A stretch of DNA of 11,553 nt from Candidatus Dadabacteria bacterium (lineage in GTDB: Bacteria > Desulfobacterota_D > UBA1144 > Nemesobacterales > UBA2774). The stretch is from assembly GCA_020027805.1 (NCBI GenBank), contig JAHKKQ010000180.1, positions 1 to 11,553 of the forward strand, read 5' to 3'. This document shows, piece by piece, positions 6,586 through 11,553 of this stretch. The notes below the pieces were generated by a model, which worked only from the letters and a program-made list of their open reading frames with translations, did not search any database and was not told where the DNA came from. The translations under genes were made by a program, and so were the position numbers. The stretch's first letter is position 1. Every line of letters begins with the position of its first letter.

Positions 6586-7137
6586 TCATAAGAACGCCCA
6601 TAGATATATCACGGAAAATACCACAACCCACACACCGTCGACGAAGTGCCAGTAGAGCGAAATGCACTCTACGGCGTCTGATTTCGGCCCTTTGAAGTCC
6701 CCCGCGAGCGCGAGCGCGAGGAGGAGCGAAAGCATAATCAGGCCCACGCATACGTGAAAACCGTGGAACCCGGTGAGAGTGAAGAAAGTCGTGCCGAATA
6801 CGTTCCGGCTTATCGTTATGTTTTTGTCTATGAGGCCGCTCCATTCGAGGCCCTGCCCGAATATGAAGACCGCGCCCAAAACGATCGTCGCCAGTATCCA
6901 GACCTTGAGCATGAAGTGGTTCTTGTTTCTCAGGCTTTTACCCGCGAGCCATATAGTGAAGCTGCTCGCGAAAAGGAACAGGCTGAATATGCCCGTTACG
7001 ACAGGGTTCAAGCTGTTTACAGCCGTAGGTCCGTCGGTTTCGGAGCCGTGGAAGTTTACGTAAGCGAGTATGAGCATCAGAAAGAAAATAGATTCCGAGG
7101 CTATGAAAAAACCGACGAGCATTCTGTTATTCGCCAT
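6586..7137 (-). CDS. coxC: Cytochrome c oxidase subunit III
   Basis: A 183-residue membrane subunit of the heme-copper oxidase, with about five helices, the short form typical of caa3-like enzymes. Family signs are FFIASESIFF near the N-terminus with the buried Glu15, GQGLEW (94-99), the helix GFHGFHVCVGL (123-133) and YWHFVDGVWVVVF (162-174) near the end. Subunit III stabilises subunit I and delivers lipids and protons near the D-channel entrance. The start at 7137 is supported by AGGAGA seven bases upstream; a longer frame to 7287 exists but reads antisense-free coxA sequence in the wrong frame and carries no family residues. It begins 11 bases after the coxA stop. Confidence 0.93.
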   Translation of the reverse strand: MANNRMLVGFFIASESIFFLMLILAYVNFHGSETDGPTAVNSLNPVVTGIFSLFLFASSFTIWLAGKSLRNKNHFMLKVWILATIVLGAVFIFGQGLEWSGLIDKNITISRNVFGTTFFTLTGFHGFHVCVGLIMLSLLLALALAGDFKGPKSDAVECISLYWHFVDGVWVVVFSVIYLWAFL

Positions 7138-7148
7138 GCAAACTTCTC

Positions 7149-8579
7149 CTAAACGATTTTCGCATCGGGCTCGTCCGGCATATCGGGGTGTGCCAGGTCC
7201 CAGAGCGGCCGCCTGCCCCTTACGGGCGGGACGAGCTCGAAATTCTCTACCGCCGGCGGCGATGTGGTCGCCCATTCGAGCGTCCACGCGTTCCAGGGGT
7301 TATCCCCGGCGGGCCTGCCGTGTCTCAGGCTTGCCAGTATGTTCCAGACAAAGACTATTACCGAGAGGCCCAGGACCAGCGCCCCTATGGTGGATATGAG
7401 GTTCATCGATCCCCAGTAGGGCATGTCGTAGTACGTATAAGTGCGCCTGGGCATGCCCATGACTCCCAGGAAATGCTGTATGAAGAACGTCATGTTGAAT
7501 CCGACCACGGTGAGCCAGAAGTGCCATTTGCCGAGGGTCTCCGAGAGCATACGTCCCGTGAACTTGGGGAACCAGTAATACACGCCCGCGAATATGGCGA
7601 AGACAGAACCGCCGAAGATGGCGTAATGGAAATGAGCGACTATGAAGTAGCTGTCCGTCACGACCCAGTCTATGGGCACCGATGCGATAGCGACACCCGT
7701 GAGCCCGCCCACGACGAACTCTATTATGAACGCAGTCCCGAAGAGCATCGGGGTCGCGAAATTTATCCTGCCGCCCCACATGGTCGCCACCCAGTTAAGC
7801 ACCTTGACCCCGGTCGGTATGGCGATAAGCATGCTCGCGAGGGAGAAAAATGCGTTCGTCACGTTGCCGAGCCCTACTGCGAACATGTGGTGCGCCCATA
7901 CGCCCAGGCTGAGGAGTCCTATAGCCACGGTGGATGCGGCGACGAACTCGTAGCCGTAGATGGGTTTCCTCGAGAAGACCGGGATGACCTCCGATATGAT
8001 TCCGAAGGCCGGGAGTATAACGACGTTGTTGAGCCCCGAGGCGACGGAGCCTATTCCGGAAGCGAGGAGTCCGAGCGCCCAGTAAGTGGGGCCCTTATTG
8101 AGGGAGAAAGGCTTTTCGCTTAGCGGGGCGTATGCGAACCAGCCGACGTCCGGCGCGCCGCTCTGCGTGAGGAAGCTGTAGTAGAGCAGTATGCCGCCAA
8201 AGAAAAAGAGCCAGAAGCTCAGCGCGTTCAGGCGTGGGAAAGCCATGTCGCGGGCGCCTATCATGAGGGGGAGGAGGTAAACGCCCACCCCGATGAGGAA
8301 CGGCATGACGACGAAAAATATCATCGTGGTGCCGTGCATCGTAAAAAGCTGGTTATATACCTCGGGCGTGAGGAAATCGTTTCCGGGATGAGCGAGCTGT
8401 ACCCGTATAAGGAGCGCTTCGAGACCCCCCAGAAGGAAATAGATGAGCGTTATGATGAGGTACATGATCCCTATCTGCTTGTGGTCTATGGAAGAGACCC
8501 AGCTGAGGAGGCCGTTATTCGCCTTGAGCGAGGGCAGGGGTACGGTATTCTCCGGCACGAGAGGGATTCTACTGCTCAT
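7149..8579 (-). CDS. coxA: Cytochrome c oxidase subunit I with internal deletion (no HPEVY)
   Basis: This is the catalytic subunit of an A-type heme-copper oxidase that reduces oxygen and pumps protons. Recognised parts include His82 (heme a, TMHGTT), His230-His231 (CuB, WAHHMF), the K-channel Lys259 (PTGVK) and His316/His318 (AHFHY; heme a3 and heme a). The protein runs directly from GLNNVV (182-187) into ILPAFGIISEVIPVF (188-202). Relatives have about 80 residues in between, including the end of one helix, the MRAPGMT loop and the helix bearing GHPEVY. The lost segment holds the third CuB histidine, its cross-linked tyrosine and the D-channel glutamate. At 476 residues it is shorter than the usual 530-560. 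The reading frame is kept across the junction, near 8019. GGAGG (8586-8590), six bases before the ATG, fixes the start, which overlaps coxB by 11 bases. Confidence 0.92.
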   Translation of the reverse strand: MSSRIPLVPENTVPLPSLKANNGLLSWVSSIDHKQIGIMYLIITLIYFLLGGLEALLIRVQLAHPGNDFLTPEVYNQLFTMHGTTMIFFVVMPFLIGVGVYLLPLMIGARDMAFPRLNALSFWLFFFGGILLYYSFLTQSGAPDVGWFAYAPLSEKPFSLNKGPTYWALGLLASGIGSVASGLNNVVILPAFGIISEVIPVFSRKPIYGYEFVAASTVAIGLLSLGVWAHHMFAVGLGNVTNAFFSLASMLIAIPTGVKVLNWVATMWGGRINFATPMLFGTAFIIEFVVGGLTGVAIASVPIDWVVTDSYFIVAHFHYAIFGGSVFAIFAGVYYWFPKFTGRMLSETLGKWHFWLTVVGFNMTFFIQHFLGVMGMPRRTYTYYDMPYWGSMNLISTIGALVLGLSVIVFVWNILASLRHGRPAGDNPWNAWTLEWATTSPPAVENFELVPPVRGRRPLWDLAHPDMPDEPDAKIV

Positions 8580-9513
8580 CCAGCGCCTCCAGGTATGCGA
8601 CTATGGATTTCACTTCCGAATCCGAGAGCTTCATGTTGGGCATGAGAGCCCCCTGTTTATACCTCTGGGGGTTGGCGAGCCATTTGGACAGGTTCTCGGG
8701 CGTATTCGTGAGCACCCCGGCGCCTATCGTAGCGCGGTCGGCGAGATGGGTCAGGTCGGGCCCGACCCTCGCAGCCGCGGCCGTCCCGCGTATCGTATGG
8801 CAGTTCATGCAGGCCATCGTCTGGAAGAGCTTGGCCCCGTCCGCGGCTATTCCGCCGGTCGGGGTGCGGGGTATGGCGAGCTGCCCGTCAAGCCATTTCT
8901 TGAATTCCGCCTCCGGCTCCGCGACTACTCTGATGCGCATGTTGGCATGCTGGTCGCCGCAAAACTCGGCGCAGGCGCCCAGGTATACTCCGGGCTTTCC
9001 GGCCATGAGCCAGATGTAGTTGGGGTGTCCCGGGACGAGGTCTATTTTTCTCCCCAGCTCGGGCACCCAGAAGTCGTGTATCACGTCTATGGATTCGAGC
9101 CGGACTAGCATCTTTTCCCCGGCTGGTATGTGTATCTCGTTGGAGGTCGATACCCCTGAAGACGGATACCGTATCTCCCACCACCACTGATGACCTATAA
9201 TGACCAGGTCAGGCTCCCTGTCCCCGGCCGGAGGGTCTACTACTTTCATCGTGCTGCACGTGAGAAGGAAAAGCACGGCGACCATCGCTATCGGTATCGC
9301 CGTCCAGACTATTTCGAGCTTTATGTCGCCGAAATTCTGATAAGGCTCGCCGTCGTCGCCCGGCTTCTTTCTATATCTGATTATTATGTACGCGACCGCG
9401 ATGACAATGATGCCGAGTATCACCAGGCATAAGGCGATCGTATAGTAAGTTAACCCGGCCATTGCCTCCATTTCGGGTGAGCTGGGATTAAAGAGGCCGC
9501 CAAGGTTTTCCAT
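8569..9513 (-). CDS. coxB: Cytochrome c oxidase subunit II with fused cytochrome c (caa3 type)
   Basis: This 314-residue subunit receives electrons and passes them to subunit I. Two helices (about 24-46 and 67-86) anchor it. The cupredoxin domain has the aromatic patch GHQWWWEIRYP (108-117) and a full CuA site: His146, Cys181, Glu183, Cys185, His189 and Met192 (in CAEFCGDQHANM). The C-terminal c domain holds CMNCH (235-239) and a methionine ligand at 291 or 294 in LMPNMKLSD. The fusion marks a caa3 enzyme that can take electrons directly from the bc complex. It is the first gene of the leftward operon. The ATG at 9513 lacks a clear Shine-Dalgarno. No gap or frame break is seen. Confidence 0.95.
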   Translation of the reverse strand: MENLGGLFNPSSPEMEAMAGLTYYTIALCLVILGIIVIAVAYIIIRYRKKPGDDGEPYQNFGDIKLEIVWTAIPIAMVAVLFLLTCSTMKVVDPPAGDREPDLVIIGHQWWWEIRYPSSGVSTSNEIHIPAGEKMLVRLESIDVIHDFWVPELGRKIDLVPGHPNYIWLMAGKPGVYLGACAEFCGDQHANMRIRVVAEPEAEFKKWLDGQLAIPRTPTGGIAADGAKLFQTMACMNCHTIRGTAAAARVGPDLTHLADRATIGAGVLTNTPENLSKWLANPQRYKQGALMPNMKLSDSEVKSIVAYLEALDEQ

Positions 9514-9567
9514 TGTGATTTATTGGAGCATTGGATTTGAATCGATTGTTAACTCGAACCCTGAATC

Positions 9568-9597
9568 ATTATAATGACTTGCCGGCTTCATTGTCAA
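9568..9597 (-). promoter_or_regulatory. Consensus sigma70 promoter of the oxidase/bc operon
   Basis: On the minus strand TTGACA (plus 9592-9597) and TATAAT (plus 9568-9573) both match the consensus at 6/6, with an 18-base spacer. Transcription would begin near 9561, about 48 bases before the coxB ATG at 9513. The seven downstream genes are codirectional with overlaps or gaps of at most 49 bases, so one transcript of about 6 kb is likely. Confidence 0.75.
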
Positions 9598-9672
9598 CAC
9601 TTCTCACTAAAACACGGTCCGGAATTCCGCCGGTATTTGGAGATATCCGGATGCAATTTGTGGTATTCTCTT

Positions 9673-9700
9673 GCATAATAGCGGTAGCTCGGCATAATAG
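9673..9700. repeat. Direct repeat GCATAATAG, two copies 19 bases apart
   Basis: GCATAATAG occurs at 9673-9681 and again at 9692-9700, start to start 19 bases, close to two helical turns. Each copy contains CATAAT, a 5/6 match to a -10 box, so the pair may be overlapping promoters for the Omp85 gene or a tandem regulator site. -35 matches are poor (TTGCAT at 9671 for the second copy). Confidence 0.35.
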
Positions 9701-9750
9701 AAAATTGGTTTTTCTTGACTTCAACGGAAAGAGTTATCTTTGCCCCCTAA

Positions 9751-11553
9751 ATGAAAAAATATATCTGTCTACCTTTTTTATTCCTGTGTTTATACGTATC
9801 GTTAATTCATGCTCCGGCCGTGACGTTCTGTCAGGAAAAAGAGAAAGCAGCGGAAAGCGCCGAGAGCGAAGAAGCCGCCGAGCCGGTCGTCCGTATTTCC
9901 AAGATAAAAATAAAGGGGGCGAAAGTCCTCACCAAGCAGGATATAGAGCAGAGCATAGGGACCGGTTTTCCTTCCATCAAGTTCTGGGTTAAGAAGCCCG
10001 AGTTCAACGAAGAGGTCCTGAAAGACGATATGATCAGGATCAAGAGGCTTTATGCGAACCAGGGATATTACGACGCCCAGGCCTCTTACGAGCTCAAGTT
10101 CAATAAAGACAACACGAGGGTCGGGATAACGATCAATATAAAGGAAGGGGAGCCGGTGATACTCACGGAGCTCAGCCTCGAGTACGAGGGGGACCTGAGC
10201 GAGGACACTAAAAAAGAGATAGAGAAAGCCGTGCCGCTCAAAGTGGATAAGAATTTCTCCCCTAACGGATACCAGCAGACCAAGGGGGCGATCACGGAAA
10301 TACTCTCCAACGAGGGCTACCCCAAGGCCGAGATAGAGGGCGAGGCGCTCGTGAACAGGAAGGAGAAATGGGCGAAGGCGACCTTCGTCGTCAAACCGGG
10401 CTCCATATACAGGTTCGGCGCAGTCGTCGTCGAGGGGAACGAGCAGGTGGAGAGCTATATCATTTCGAGGGAAGCGGTTTTCAAGCGGGGTGAAGAGTAT
10501 TCATCGACCAAGATAAACGAAACGCAGGCCAGTATATTCCAGCTGGGCCTGTTCAGGTCGGTCGTGATCGACCCCGTATACAACGAGGCGGAGAAGACCG
10601 CCGACATGAAAATAGTCGTAAAAGAAAGAAAACAGGGGTCGGTGAAGTTCGGTATCGGTTTCGGCACCGAGGACAAGCTGAGGGGACAGGTGATATGGAC
10701 AAAGAGAAATTTCTTCGGCGGCGGACGCAGGCTCGAAGTTGCGGGGAAAGCCTCTTTTATTACTCAGAGGCTCGAGACGAGCGTCATACAGCCGTATATA
10801 TTGGGCAGGGATTCGAGTCTCACGGGCGCCCTCAATTTCCAGAGGGACGACGTCCCGAGCTTCGAGGGCGAAAGCCTCCTCACCACGGCCGAGCTCCAGA
10901 AGGACTTCGCTCAATACTATTCTTCCTTCGGTTCCTTTAACGTGCAGTTCTCGAGGGTCCAGAAGAGCGCGAGGAGGACCCCGGAAGAACAGAGCAGGGA
11001 GAACTTCTTCCTGACATTCTTCAATACCGGGCTCGAGCGGGACACGACGGACAACATACTGAACCCCACCCGCGGCTGGGTCGTCTCTACGGGGCTCGAA
11101 TCCTCGTTCCGGGCGCTGCTCTCGGACGTGAATTATTTGAAGGGCACAGTCGAGCTGAGAGGGTATAAAAAATTATACAGGATGGTCCTGGCGAAGAAGA
11201 TAACGATGGGAGTGATCCAGCCTTTCGGCAACACCGGCACGTTCGATATACCTATATTCAAGAGGTTCTTCGCGGGAGGCAGCACGAGCATGAGGGGCTT
11301 TCCTTTCCAGAAGCTCGGTCCGCTAAGCGACGGGGGGGACCCGCTCGGCGGCAATTCTCTCCTCGTGGGCAGCTTCGAGGTGAGGTATCCGATCTACGGG
11401 GAGTTCGGCGGGGTCGTGTTCTTCGACTACGGTAACGTATTCGCCGACGAGTGGAGCTTCCCGCTCGGAGACATCAAGTACGCTCCCGGCGTGGGGCTCA
11501 GGTATGACACCATAATCGGCCCTGTAAGGTTCGACGTGGGATACGCGCTCAAC
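9751..11553 (+). CDS. Omp85-family outer-membrane assembly protein, three POTRA domains (TamA/BamA-like), cut by window end
   Basis: The frame is open for 601 codons to the window edge. A signal peptide (about 1-27) and an acidic Glu/Ala linker precede three POTRA repeats at about 46-131, 137-216 and 219-293; the first has the characteristic RLYANQGYYDA and the third FQLGLFRSVVI. A 16-strand barrel follows, beginning KFGIGFGTED, with NPTRGW at 438-443, the conserved STSMRGF (Arg515-Gly516-Phe517, loop L6) and GPVRFDVGYAL (590-600) in the last strands. Omp85 proteins insert or export barrel proteins at the outer membrane. Three POTRAs fit TamA better than BamA, which usually has five, but lineage variants exist and TamB is not in view. 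The end must be only a few residues away. No Shine-Dalgarno is evident; the ATG is picked from the signal peptide. Confidence 0.88.
   Translation, partial: MKKYICLPFLFLCLYVSLIHAPAVTFCQEKEKAAESAESEEAAEPVVRISKIKIKGAKVLTKQDIEQSIGTGFPSIKFWVKKPEFNEEVLKDDMIRIKRLYANQGYYDAQASYELKFNKDNTRVGITINIKEGEPVILTELSLEYEGDLSEDTKKEIEKAVPLKVDKNFSPNGYQQTKGAITEILSNEGYPKAEIEGEALVNRKEKWAKATFVVKPGSIYRFGAVVVEGNEQVESYIISREAVFKRGEEYSSTKINETQASIFQLGLFRSVVIDPVYNEAEKTADMKIVVKERKQGSVKFGIGFGTEDKLRGQVIWTKRNFFGGGRRLEVAGKASFITQRLETSVIQPYILGRDSSLTGALNFQRDDVPSFEGESLLTTAELQKDFAQYYSSFGSFNVQFSRVQKSARRTPEEQSRENFFLTFFNTGLERDTTDNILNPTRGWVVSTGLESSFRALLSDVNYLKGTVELRGYKKLYRMVLAKKITMGVIQPFGNTGTFDIPIFKRFFAGGSTSMRGFPFQKLGPLSDGGDPLGGNSLLVGSFEVRYPIYGEFGGVVFFDYGNVFADEWSFPLGDIKYAPGVGLRYDTIIGPVRFDVGYALN

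Noticed and set aside
7138..7287. Upstream extension of coxC to an earlier ATG
   Set aside because: The extra 50 residues overlap the coxA 3' end in another frame and are unlike subunit III; the ATG at 7137 has a good ribosome site.
7188..8123. Long rightward open frame (311 codons) opposite coxA
   Set aside because: It is antisense to coxA and gives a charged, Tyr/Arg-rich product with no recognisable motif.
9531..9992. Rightward open frame across the divergent promoter region into the Omp85 gene
   Set aside because: It crosses the consensus operon promoter and reads the Omp85 N-terminus in the wrong frame; no ribosome site or family features.

Overview
The window looks like chromosomal DNA from a Gram-negative, aerobically respiring bacterium. 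It has an Omp85 outer-membrane protein, a periplasmic HtrA-type protease and a complete set of genes for a quinol-to-oxygen electron chain. Codon use is rich in AGG (Arg), ATA (Ile), CTC and GAG throughout, with no obvious island of different composition. The Rieske/cytochrome b/c fusion and the caa3-type oxidase fit a delta-proteobacteria-like or related uncultured lineage. The sequence alone does not fix the taxon.

Layout. (1) 1-181: the start of a leftward ECF sigma factor gene, with a good sigma70-type promoter and a palindrome in its leader. (2) 609-1987, rightward: an HtrA/Deg serine protease whose second PDZ domain is broken by a frame change. (3) 2201-3514, rightward: a type II NADH dehydrogenase, ending stop-to-stop against the respiratory operon. 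(4) 9513 down to 3515, leftward: one tightly packed operon in the order coxB (subunit II with fused cytochrome c), coxA (subunit I), coxC (subunit III), ctaG (assembly factor, broken), a 115-aa two-helix membrane protein, a Rieske protein, and a cytochrome b with a fused C-terminal cytochrome c. It starts behind a consensus TTGACA-18-TATAAT promoter. (5) 9751 to the right edge: a three-POTRA Omp85 protein, TamA/BamA-like, divergent from the operon and cut by the window end.

How the genes work together. The type II dehydrogenase would feed quinol from NADH. The Rieske/cytochrome b complex would oxidise quinol and pass electrons through its own fused heme c to the fused heme c of oxidase subunit II, then to CuA and oxygen. 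Two sequence traits, PDWY instead of PEWY in cytochrome b and CHGG instead of CHGS in the Rieske protein, suggest a low-potential (menaquinol-like) chain. The ECF sigma factor next to a divergent HtrA protease recalls envelope-stress loci.

The most striking observation is that three genes (htrA, ctaG, coxA) each lack an internal block of roughly 45 to 80 codons while the sequence on both sides is perfectly conserved. In coxA the loss removes the HPEVY segment, with a CuB histidine, its cross-linked tyrosine and the D-channel glutamate; such a protein should not reduce oxygen. Three clean losses in 11.5 kb are more easily explained by assembly collapse than by biology, but either case needs attention before the window is used. 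I found no RNA genes, CRISPR arrays, insertion sequences or prophage genes, and no clear evidence of an undescribed system.
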